Source: an uncultured Clostridium sp.
GTDB taxonomy: Bacteria > Bacillota > Clostridia > Clostridiales > Clostridiaceae
Assembly (NCBI RefSeq): GCF_947039605.1
Contig: NZ_CAMQZG010000010.1
Span: forward strand, 1-64,000
Reading direction: 5' to 3'
DNA: 64,000 nucleotides
Shown here: positions 24,724 through 31,553 of the stretch, in pieces
Layout of the letters: each line of letters starts with the position of its first letter
How positions within the stretch are numbered: the first letter of the stretch is position 1
The notes under the pieces: model-generated
Told to the model about the DNA's origin: nothing
Databases searched by the model: none
Seen by the model: the letters and a program-made list of their open reading frames with translations, nothing else
Translations under genes and position numbers: made by a program

Positions 24724-25359
24724 ATGTTTAAAATAGAAGTACAAGGTGAAATATACAAAGACCAATATATCGAAATGAATACTTATATTGTTGATTATCA
24801 AGGGGAATGTTACATAGTAGACCCTGGATATGAGAAAGAAAAGATTCAAAAAGTTGTAGCTGATAATAACTTAACTGTTAAAGGAATTATTTTAACTCAC
24901 TCACACTTAGACCATATAAGTGCGACTGATGCTTTTGATGTTCCAATATATATGTATGAAAAAGAATACGATTTATTCATGTATAACTACAACGACCTAT
25001 ATGAAGAGCGTGGAATTGTAAGACACTATAACCTTGATGGTAGAAGTTTCATCAAATTAAAAGATGGAGATACACTGCCTCTTGGCGATAAAGAAATTAC
25101 TTTTGTTCCAACTGCTGGTCATACTATGGGTGGAGTTTGCTATATCTTTGAAAATGATATGTTCTCTGGAGATACCCTTTTCAAAGGTGCAGTAGGTAGA
25201 TCAGACCTTAAAACTGGTAATATGAATGACTTAAAAGAAAGTATTGTTAGACTTATAAATAGTCAAAATGAAGATTTAAGAGTTCACCCTGCTCACGGCG
25301 CTAGCACTAGTATAGGTTTTGAAAAGAAGTATAACCCTTATTATAATGCTTGGAAATAA
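24724..25359 (+). CDS. Metallo-beta-lactamase-fold hydrolase (glyoxalase II-like)
   Basis: 211 residues, full length for small MBL-fold hydrolases. The zinc motif HxHxDH appears as THSHLDH (about residues 60-66), with further ligands in TAGHTMGG (near 134), the FSGDTLF Asp near 153 and the final His in VHPAHGAST near 192. Family members hydrolyse thioesters such as S-lactoylglutathione or bacillithiol conjugates; the substrate here is open. AAGGAG lies upstream of the ATG. Monocistronic, with a downstream hairpin. Confidence 0.85.
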   Translation: MFKIEVQGEIYKDQYIEMNTYIVDYQGECYIVDPGYEKEKIQKVVADNNLTVKGIILTHSHLDHISATDAFDVPIYMYEKEYDLFMYNYNDLYEERGIVRHYNLDGRSFIKLKDGDTLPLGDKEITFVPTAGHTMGGVCYIFENDMFSGDTLFKGAVGRSDLKTGNMNDLKESIVRLINSQNEDLRVHPAHGASTSIGFEKKYNPYYNAWK

Positions 25360-25401
25360 TCCTCTAAAAATTATATTTTATACTTTTATACAAATTCAAA
25401 T

Positions 25402-25432
25402 GAGAACAATAGCTTAACTGCATATTGTTCTC
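25402..25432 (+). terminator. Terminator of the MBL-fold gene
   Basis: GAGAACAATA pairs perfectly with TATTGTTCTC and is followed by TTTCATTTTATT. The U-tract is interrupted, so efficiency is uncertain. Confidence 0.7.
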
Positions 25433-25514
25433 TTTCATTTTATTATTAATTATTTTTTTCACTACATAATATAACATCCCTATTGTTAAAATTATAAAGA
25501 AACTTCTCCCCCTG

Positions 25515-25586
25515 TTATCCTGATTTTGTAAATGTAGCCTTTGGTCCTTGCCCTGCAATAGCAGCTACTGATGATATTGCCATTAT
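25515..25586 (-). pseudogene. Short C-terminal gene remnant
   Basis: An open minus-strand stretch reads MAISSVAAIAGQGPKATF then TKSG and a TAA at 25515, bounded upstream by TGA. It looks like the hydrophobic tail of a transporter or enzyme. A GGGGGAG motif follows directly and a hydrophobic frame (FFIILTIGMLYYVVKK) comes after it, as if two genes had met here. The family is not recognised. It lies between the oppF remnant and a terminator. Confidence 0.35.
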
Positions 25587-25591
25587 TCAAA

Positions 25592-25851
25592 TTAAGTTAA
25601 ATCATGTGATATAAAAAGATAAGCTAGTCCTTTTTCTTTTCTTAAATCACTAAACAGATTAATTATTTGTGCTTGTATAGAAACATCAAGTGATGAAACT
25701 GGTTCATCGACTACTATAAATTCTTGTGCAAGTGCTATTGCCCTCGCTATAACTATTCTTTGTCTTTCCCATCTATTGAATATAATCTATCAACTCTTTT
25801 TCCTACAATAGGTTTTGATTTTATAAGGCCTTTAGTATATTGGTGAATAAA
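25592..25851 (-). pseudogene. oppD/oppF deletion-fusion remnant (oligopeptide ABC ATPases)
   Basis: On the minus strand, first comes an OppD/DppD C-terminal piece in one frame ([20 protein letters not shown], ending [10 protein letters not shown] and TAG). Overlapping it in another frame is an OppF-type core: NRWERQR in place of SGGQRQR, then IVIARAIAL, Walker [15 protein letters not shown] and the H-loop FISHDL, stopping at TAA 25592. In intact operons oppD is followed by oppF. The arrangement is what a deletion running from the oppD C-terminal part into the oppF signature motif would leave. Both pieces are truncated, and the rest of the operon is gone. Confidence 0.8.
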
Positions 25852-25904
25852 TTAATTTTCTATTTTAAAATTATTTATTTTTTAGCTTTACTCATTTTTA
25901 TCTT

Positions 25905-25984
25905 TTCCCATATCTTGTTTAAATTCTTCATCAATAGTCCTTAGGAAACTTGTATCCATATTTTATTTCTACTTTATCTATTCT
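25905..25984 (-). pseudogene. Frameshifted C-terminal remnant next to the MazG gene
   Basis: The minus strand carries KVEIKYGYKFPKDY followed by two stops in one frame and DEEFKQDMGKDKNE with a stop in the adjacent frame. This is the pattern of a single protein end broken by a frameshift. It starts right after the MazG stop. I cannot name the family. It adds to the decayed stretch 24.2-26.0 kb. Confidence 0.4.
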
Positions 25985-26299
25985 TTATAATTCAGTATAC
26001 TTTTTACTATTCCCTTTAGCCTTTTCAACTGGATACTTTTTTTCATTCTTATCCATTTTACTATTTATGATATCTTTTATATCAATGCCAAGAGAATCTG
26101 CCATATGCATACAATATATAATAACATCAGCAAGCTCTTCATTAACTTTTTCTTTATCAAAATTATTATTCCAAAGGAAATTTTCTAAAAGTTCACTAGC
26201 CTCAATACTAATTGCTTTTGCTAAATTTTCTGGTGAATGAAACTGCGACCATTCTCTATCGTCTCTAAATTTTCTAACTCTCTCTCTTGTTTCCTTCAT
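25985..26299 (-). CDS. MazG-like nucleotide pyrophosphohydrolase
   Basis: 104 residues, the size of single-domain MazG/RS21-C6-type all-alpha NTP pyrophosphatases. The metal-binding acidic motif is visible as EASELLENF (about residues 33-41) and EELADVIIYCMHMAD (about 55-69), the ExxE...ExxD pattern. Family members hydrolyse (d)NTPs, often dCTP or modified nucleotides, in house-cleaning; some are linked to defence. AAAGGAGAG lies upstream of the ATG. It is divergent from the GIY-YIG/DUF2075 gene 141 bases away, which may be functional or chance. Confidence 0.8.
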   Translation of the reverse strand: MKETRERVRKFRDDREWSQFHSPENLAKAISIEASELLENFLWNNNFDKEKVNEELADVIIYCMHMADSLGIDIKDIINSKMDKNEKKYPVEKAKGNSKKYTEL

Positions 26300-26440
26300 T
26301 TTTTTCTCTCTCCTTTGTTTTTAAATTTCATACTCTTCTTTTATAATATCCATAGTTTGTATATACCAACTATAAATTAGTAAATTTTAACTAATAGTTA
26401 TATAATTATTATACAGTAATTTAAAAATTAAGGAGTATAT

Positions 26441-28066
26441 ATGGGACTAATTAAAACTTTTGACTACAAAGAAGATGAACTCGATAAAATCAAAAATTAT
26501 GAGTATGGCTTAAATTGGCCTGTTGTATATATTATCAGAAATGATAAAGAGGCTTATGTTGGTGAATCAACAAGAGTATATAATCGTAGTATTCAACATA
26601 GAAAAAACACTGAAAGAACTAAACTTGATACAATAGATATTATTGCAGATACTGATTTCAATAAATCTGCTACTTTAAATATAGAATCTTTACTAATTGA
26701 GTATATGTCCGCGGATGCTAAATATAAACTACAAAATGGTAATGGTGGTCTTAGTAATCACAGTTACTATAAAAAAGATTTTTATAATGAAAAATTTGAT
26801 AAAATTTGGGATGAGCTTAAAGAGAAAAATATAGTTACAAGAGGATTATTTGAAATCCGTAATAGTGACTTATTCAAATACTCTCCTTACAAGGCATTAA
26901 CCGCTGAACAGTCACTCGTTGCTGATGATATTATTTCTAGTATAATTCATAATACCCAAAGCAAACATATGATACAAGGTGAACCTGGTACTGGTAAAAC
27001 TATTGTAGCTATTTATCTTTTAAAGTATTTAAAAGAACTTAAAAAAACTAAACATTTAAAAATTGGACTAGTTGTCCCTATGACTTCACTTAGGTCAACT
27101 TTAAGTAATGTTTTTAAATCAGTAAAAAATTTAAAATCAAATATGGTACTTAGTCCTTCTGATGCTACTAAAAATGACTATGATATCCTTATAGTCGATG
27201 AAGCCCATAGACTCAATCGAAGAGTTAATATAACTGCTATGGGTGCTTTTGATAATACAAATAGAAAACTTGGACTTGATATAAATGAGGGTACTCAGCT
27301 CGATTGGATTAATATGTCTTGCAAACATATGATACTTTGTTATGATAAAAACCAATCAATAAAGCCATCAGATGTAAGGGCTGAAGACTTTGAAAAAATC
27401 AAATTCGAAATGCATAAAATAACATCACAAATGAGAGTTCTCGGTGGTGGAGATTATATAAATTATATCCAAAATATTTTAAGACAAACTCAAGAAGAAA
27501 AACTCACTTTTAATAATTATGAACTTCTTCTATTTGATAATATTTCAGAAATGCACGAAATGATAAAACTCAAAAATGAAAAATTGGGTTTGTGTAGACT
27601 TATTGCAGGTTATGCTTGGGATTGGAAATCTAAAAAAGACAAAAATGCTTATGACATAACTATTCAAGATACTAACCTTCAATGGAACTCAACAAATAAA
27701 GACTGGATAAATACACCTAATGCAATAAACGAAGTTGGTTGTATTCATACAACTCAAGGATATGATTTAAACTATACTGGAATTATAATTGGTCATGAAA
27801 TAAGCTATAAAGATGATCAACTAATTGTAAATAAATCAAAATATTTTGATACAACTGGTAAAAACTCTATCAAAGTAGAATCAGAACTTCATAATTATAT
27901 AATTAATATTTATAAAACTATTCTAACAAGAGGAATTAAAGGTACTTATATTTATATTTGCGATGAAAATCTTAGAAACTATTTTAAACAATTTATTGAT
28001 ACTTATATATCAGATGTACAAGCTAAAGAAATTTTAGATTCCTTAAAAGAAATTGAATACAAATAA
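26441..28066 (+). CDS. GIY-YIG nuclease fused to a DUF2075 superfamily 1-type helicase
   Basis: 541 residues. Residues about 26-110 form a GIY-YIG domain: VYI (29-31) and YVG (39-41) are the name motifs, with an Arg in the following NRSIQH helix and a catalytic-type Glu in IESLLIEY. From about 150 there is a DUF2075 ATPase: an ALTAEQSLVAD lead-in, Walker A GEPGTGKT near 180, Walker B ILIVDEAHR near 252, an SQMR motif near 330, and a late HTTQGYDLNYTGIIIG motif as in SF1 helicases. The combination suggests a DNA- or RNA-targeting nuclease-helicase. Proteins of this fold are often found in defence islands. AAGGAG precedes the ATG; it is monocistronic with its own terminator. Confidence 0.85.
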   Translation: MGLIKTFDYKEDELDKIKNYEYGLNWPVVYIIRNDKEAYVGESTRVYNRSIQHRKNTERTKLDTIDIIADTDFNKSATLNIESLLIEYMSADAKYKLQNGNGGLSNHSYYKKDFYNEKFDKIWDELKEKNIVTRGLFEIRNSDLFKYSPYKALTAEQSLVADDIISSIIHNTQSKHMIQGEPGTGKTIVAIYLLKYLKELKKTKHLKIGLVVPMTSLRSTLSNVFKSVKNLKSNMVLSPSDATKNDYDILIVDEAHRLNRRVNITAMGAFDNTNRKLGLDINEGTQLDWINMSCKHMILCYDKNQSIKPSDVRAEDFEKIKFEMHKITSQMRVLGGGDYINYIQNILRQTQEEKLTFNNYELLLFDNISEMHEMIKLKNEKLGLCRLIAGYAWDWKSKKDKNAYDITIQDTNLQWNSTNKDWINTPNAINEVGCIHTTQGYDLNYTGIIIGHEISYKDDQLIVNKSKYFDTTGKNSIKVESELHNYIINIYKTILTRGIKGTYIYICDENLRNYFKQFIDTYISDVQAKEILDSLKEIEYK

Positions 28067-28069
28067 TAA

Positions 28070-28099
28070 AATGCACATTGAGAATTTTCAATGTGCATT
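28070..28099 (+). terminator. Terminator of the GIY-YIG/DUF2075 gene
   Basis: ATGCACATTGA pairs with TCAATGTGCAT and is followed by TTCTATATTTTC, a moderate U-tract. It begins 5 bases after the stop. Confidence 0.75.
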
Positions 28100-28136
28100 T
28101 CTATATTTTCAAACAAAAAAAGTCTTTTAACAACTT

Positions 28137-28511
28137 CTATCTTTCCCTAACAAATCCTAAGTAACGAGTACCTTGGAATGATAACTCTCCATAATCGCCC
28201 TCAACTAATAGACCATATTCCTCTCCACTAATATGAAATTCCATTCTATCTCCACTCTCTACCTCAAAAGTAATATAATAAGTGCTTGATGTTGTTCTAT
28301 GGTAACCTTGTGAACCACTCATATCTCCACCAACAGCATGATTACGATGTTTTGTATTTATTCTTTTAGATACAATACTAGCTTTAACCATTAATCTTGG
28401 TGAATTATTATTCTTTGTCCAAGTTCCAATCCCTTTAATCACACTTGTCATAATTACTCCAATTACAAATAAAAACACTATAAAAAACATAACTTCAAAG
28501 CCACCAGACAT
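28137..28511 (-). CDS. DUF2500 membrane-anchored protein
   Basis: 124 residues. One N-terminal membrane segment (residues about 8-27) is followed by a compact beta-rich DUF2500 domain: MVKASIVSKRINTKHRN, a Gly/Ser/Thr-rich loop, then TYYITFEVESGDRMEF and a final GDYGELSFQGTRYLGF. The function of the family is unknown. GGGG lies 11 bases before the ATG. Monocistronic. Confidence 0.75.
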   Translation of the reverse strand: MSGGFEVMFFIVFLFVIGVIMTSVIKGIGTWTKNNNSPRLMVKASIVSKRINTKHRNHAVGGDMSGSQGYHRTTSSTYYITFEVESGDRMEFHISGEEYGLLVEGDYGELSFQGTRYLGFVRER

Positions 28512-28623
28512 AGTAAATATTTCCCCTTCCTATTCTATATATTTATATAAATATATGCTATAAAAATACTTTTTTCCATTCATTTAAATCGACATTTTTT
28601 TTAACATATTAAAAGATATTTAA

Positions 28624-28682
28624 AATAAAAGCTAAGCGCATAGTCAAAACCATTTGTAGGTTTAACTATGCGCTTAGCTTTT
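28624..28682 (-). terminator. Strong terminator of the dus gene
   Basis: AAAAGCTAAGCGCATAGT pairs with ACTATGCGCTTAGCTTTT, with a second inner stem (AAACC/GGTTT). On the minus strand it runs into TTTTATTTT. It starts only a few bases after the stop at 28684. Confidence 0.9.
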
Positions 28683-28683
28683 G

Positions 28684-29652
28684 TTATATTCTCTCTTTAA
28701 ATAAACTAGCACCTGCTACAACATCTTGTTCTCTAAATAAAGCTTCAACAGCTCGTTTATATCCTACAATGTCTTGTGACTTTCTTATATTCTTTGCATA
28801 CTTGGTGTGTTCAGAAAACACCCAATTCATATATGCCCATACTTCTTTCATTTTAAATAAAATTACTCTTTGATCATTTTTAAATAATTCTGTATATCCA
28901 CTTAAAAGTTCATCATGGAACTCTTTAACTTTCTCTTTAGTTAACGGTCTATTGTGTTTTATTTCTCCCATAATTCCTGGATTAGAAATTATACCTCTTC
29001 CAAGCATAATTCTATCTGTTTCTGGGAACTGCTCTATAATCTTTTTATCATCCTGTGTACAAAAAATATCCCCATTATAACATACAGGATTTGTACTTAC
29101 CTCTAAGGCATGTCTATACATTTCCAAATTAGGTTTGTTCTTATAAAAATCCTGTCTAGTTCTTAAATGTATAATAAGCTCTTCCATAGGATATTGATTA
29201 TAAATCCTCATAAGCTCATAAAATTCATCTGGCTCATCTTTTCCTAGTCTAGTTTTTATAGAAATTTTCATATCATCAATTTTAAATATCTCATCTAAAA
29301 ATCTATCAAGGTCTTCTGGATATGCCAAAAAGCCTGAACCTCTTCCCTTTGAAACAACAGTCCCAGATGGACAACCAAGATTTATATTAATCTCATCATA
29401 TCCCATACTTTTAAGCTTCTCTGCTGTAAAAATAAATCCCTCTGCATTATTAGTAAGTACCTGTGGAACTAAATTAATCCCTACATTATTCTCTGGTAGT
29501 AGATCTCTTAATTCTTTAGTTTTAAACTTATTGCTTTGATTAGGCACTATAAAAGGTGCAAAATACTTATCAATGTCACCAAAAACTTTTTTGTAAGCAT
29601 TTCTATATATGTATCCTGTAATTCCCTCAAGTGGTGCTAAGTAATATTTCAT
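28684..29652 (-). CDS. dus: tRNA-dihydrouridine synthase
   Basis: 322 residues, a complete Dus flavoenzyme: FMN-binding TIM barrel starting YYLAPLEGITGYIYRNAY, catalytic Cys94 in INLGCPSGTVVSKGRG, the phosphate-binding GDIFC and RIMLGRGIISNPG strands, and a C-terminal helical domain. It reduces specific uridines in tRNA D-loops using NADPH. The sequence is closer to the short DusA/C-like branch than to the usual Firmicute DusB near tilS/hpt, so the target uridine is open. AAGGAG upstream of ATG. Monocistronic. Confidence 0.9.
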   Translation of the reverse strand: MKYYLAPLEGITGYIYRNAYKKVFGDIDKYFAPFIVPNQSNKFKTKELRDLLPENNVGINLVPQVLTNNAEGFIFTAEKLKSMGYDEININLGCPSGTVVSKGRGSGFLAYPEDLDRFLDEIFKIDDMKISIKTRLGKDEPDEFYELMRIYNQYPMEELIIHLRTRQDFYKNKPNLEMYRHALEVSTNPVCYNGDIFCTQDDKKIIEQFPETDRIMLGRGIISNPGIMGEIKHNRPLTKEKVKEFHDELLSGYTELFKNDQRVILFKMKEVWAYMNWVFSEHTKYAKNIRKSQDIVGYKRAVEALFREQDVVAGASLFKERI

Positions 29653-29820
29653 GTAGTATCTCCTTCATCTATCTTATGCAATTCTAAAATCAAACTACTA
29701 TAATTCTCTTTTGCTAGAAATATGATACCACACTATACTAATATTTTCACTTATTGAATATTAAAGTTATCTATTTTTGGCAATAATATTAATAACTTTA
29801 ATTTTGGAGGATTTATTTAT

Positions 29821-30229
29821 GAAAGAAACAGATGCAGCATATATAGCTGGAATAATAGATGGAGAAGGAAGTATTTTGCTTACTAAACTTTCAAGGAATA
29901 CCCATAGAGCACCCGTTGTTTCAGTACCATCTACTACAATAGAATTATTAGAATATTTAAAAGAAACTATCGGGCATGGAAAAATAACTAGAAAAACAAA
30001 TTATAATAAAGAAAAGCATAAAGATTGTTTTACATACATATTAGAAAGAAATCAAGCAATTGATTTACTTAAAGAAGTTTCACAATACTTAATTATTCAT
30101 AGTAAAAAGAAAAGGGCTAACTTAATCTTAAGCAAATATAAAGATTTAACACCTAGAAATGGTAGATATACAGAAGCTATGCTTCTTGAAAAAGAAGAGT
30201 TTTACAAAGAATTTGCCTCTTATAAATAA
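29821..30229 (+). CDS. Free-standing LAGLIDADG homing endonuclease
   Basis: 135 residues from the ATG that follows TTGGAGG; the frame open from 29777 has no ribosome binding site. A single LAGLIDADG motif is present as YIAGIIDGEGSI (about residues 7-18), with its catalytic Asp/Glu. The rest matches a LAGLIDADG_1-type fold (IGHGKITRKTNY and a C-terminal helix). One motif means it would act as a homodimer on a near-palindromic site. It lies outside the group I intron, on the opposite strand, and ends 33 bases from the tmRNA 3' end. The obvious hypothesis is that it mobilises the intron in trans. Confidence 0.85.
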
Positions 30230-30257
30230 AAAAAATCATAGCACAAAAGCTATGATT
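30228..30257 (-). terminator. Terminator of ssrA
   Basis: On the minus strand, AAATCATAGC pairs with GCTATGATTT and is followed by a run of T, 5 bases after the encoded CCA. Its far end touches the stop codon of the convergent endonuclease gene. Confidence 0.9.
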
Positions 30258-30278
30258 TATATGGTGGAGATGACGGGT

Positions 30279-30617
30279 CGGTGGCATACTACTGTTTCCA
30301 AAAAATATCATTCTGATATCTTCAAATTTCATTTTTACAAACAAAATTTATAGCCCTGACTATATGATAATCTTCAAAATTGATTGAAGATTCTTGGCGT
30401 ATTATGGAAGCTATAATATAGTTTGAAACTTCCATCCTAGTATTCCATGAAGATTACTCTTTTTAGGAACCTATAAGTCGATACGAGGCTGTTGAATTTC
30501 TTCACATACCTCTCGGTATTGCCATCATCAAGAATTAAATTCTCATGTTAAGGTTTCACCGATAAAGCCAAGTTTTTCCTCTAAGGATCACTCCCTAGGG
30601 CGACTCTGTCTAAACGA
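30279..30617 (-). mobile_element. Group I self-splicing intron in the tmRNA T-loop
   Basis: 339 nt, without an internal reading frame. P1 forms between CGAT|TC at the 5' junction and the guide GAGTCG (plus 30606-30601), placing a U-G wobble exactly at the last exon base. The intron ends in G (omega-G) at 30279. Conserved core segments are visible: TCGGTGAAACCTTAA (P4-side), CGACTTATAGG (R-like, P7) and ATATAGTCAGGG (S-like, pairing AGTC with GACT). These match group I core motifs such as those of the Azoarcus intron. Splicing must occur before aminoacylation, so tmRNA function depends on it. Confidence 0.92.
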
Positions 30618-30827
30618 ATCGAACCCGTGTCCGAAAGTAGATTAGTAAGACTTTCTACGAGTGTAGTCATTGGTTACTATTTCCCTCAGAACTCTTCCAA
30701 TAACAAAATTGTTCCTATGGTAGCTTCATAAATTCCGTTTCTAGCTCAAAGCTTTGCTAAACTCGGTTCCCTACTTAATGACACCAGCTACCCCAATCGT
30801 AGGAGTCGGGACTGATGAGCGGCTAAA

Positions 30828-30857
30828 TTAAGCTGCTAACGCGAAATTATCTTCTGC
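30828..30857 (-). other. tmRNA tag-peptide reading frame
   Basis: Within ssrA exon 1 the frame GCA GAA GAT AAT TTC GCG TTA GCA GCT TAA encodes AEDNFALAA. The LAA end is the usual ClpXP-type degradation signal. The tag is of the kind seen in Clostridium tmRNAs, which supports the taxonomic placement. Confidence 0.9.
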
Positions 30858-31008
30858 GTTTATTGTTTTGCATACTCGATTAAAGAGTTTACATGCTTCA
30901 CTCTACTCGCTTATCGAACCTCTCTTACCCCCGTCGAAGCCAAAACATCCCCACGTTGGTAAACAGATTTTCTAATAATCTATCTACTATATTAAGTTTT
31001 ATAATTTA

Positions 31009-31037
31009 ATTATACAAAAAAACTCAACTTAAGTCAA
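31009..31037 (-). promoter_or_regulatory. ssrA promoter
   Basis: On the minus strand TTGACT (31037-31032), a 17-base spacer and TATAAT (31014-31009) form a near-consensus sigma-A promoter. Transcription would start near 31002, leaving a 5' leader of about 50 nt to be removed by RNase P. Confidence 0.85.
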
Positions 31038-31397
31038 GTTCAAATATCAAAGCTAGTTGTTTGTTAGTAAGAAGATTTCGAACTACTTAAGTTAACTGAA
31101 AATTGTTTGAGTCTTTTTTATTTATTACAAGTGTTAATTATATACTAATACTTCCCTTTTGTGAAGTTAATTTTTATATTACCTATTATTTCAACATAGT
31201 TCTTTCTATATATACATTAAGTAACTTTTTATTAAAACTTCATTAATATATCCTACCTAAACAACTAGATAATTTCTATACTATATATACTCTCCATTAT
31301 TTCCTTTTAATATTCAAATATTTAAATAACTAAAAACCTTATCTATTAATATATCTATAAATACAGTATAATAACCCCACTAAACGTTCCCCATTGG

Positions 31398-31418
31398 AGG
31401 ACATTTGTAATTTGTCCT
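31398..31418. promoter_or_regulatory. Inverted repeat at the dtpT promoter
   Basis: AGGACA and TGTCCT form a perfect dyad around 9 bases. Its right arm ends on the first base of the -35 element, so a bound protein would block RNA polymerase. The regulator is unknown; the HxlR-type gene at 32970 is a nearby candidate, although its own putative sites (33404-33449) look different. Confidence 0.45.
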
Positions 31419-31446
31419 TGCACACCGAGTCGAATTATGTTACAAT
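31418..31446 (+). promoter_or_regulatory. dtpT promoter
   Basis: TTGCAC (31418-31423), a 17-base spacer and TACAAT (31441-31446) lie about 100 bases upstream of the translation start, which leaves a 5' leader of about 100 nt. Confidence 0.75.
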
Positions 31447-31553
31447 TTAGTTAAAGAGATGGCAAAACAATTAATAATAAGTCATTTAAATTGATAATCT
31501 ATTAAATTGATATAAATGTATAAAAGATAAATGAAATTATAGGAGTGATATTT

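Larger units (their letters stand above)
30262..30952 (-). ncRNA. ssrA: tmRNA (ssrA), interrupted by a group I intron
   Basis: The 5' end GGGGATGTTTTGGCTTCGAC and the encoded 3' CATCTCCACCA form the tRNA-like acceptor stem (GGGGATG with CATCTCC, one G-U). Exon 1 is 30952-30618 (335 nt). The 3' exon is only 17 nt (30278-30262). Joining them restores a perfect T stem (ACGGG with CCCGT) around a 7-nt loop TTCGATA. The mature RNA would be 352 nt with encoded CCA. With SmpB it rescues stalled ribosomes and tags proteins for proteolysis. The partner smpB is at 36.9 kb. Confidence 0.95.
30953..31553. other. 600-bp intergenic region between ssrA and dtpT
   Basis: It holds the ssrA promoter (31009-31037, minus) and the dtpT promoter with its inverted repeat (31398-31446, plus). 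Between about 31060 and 31390 it is AT-rich and I see no gene, RNA or repeat that I can support. Confidence 0.6.

Noticed and set aside
25364..25558. 64-residue minus-strand frame with a hydrophobic stretch
   Set aside because: It runs through the terminator of the MBL gene, has no proper start after the GGGGGAG motif, and lies in the decayed region; treated as part of the remnants.
30159..30353. Plus-strand frame across the ssrA 3' end
   Set aside because: It overlaps the endonuclease end, the ssrA terminator and the intron in antisense; a chance frame.
31038..31390. Small gene or RNA in the ssrA-dtpT gap
   Set aside because: AT-rich with scattered short repeats such as AACTTAAGT, but no start, terminator or structure that holds together.
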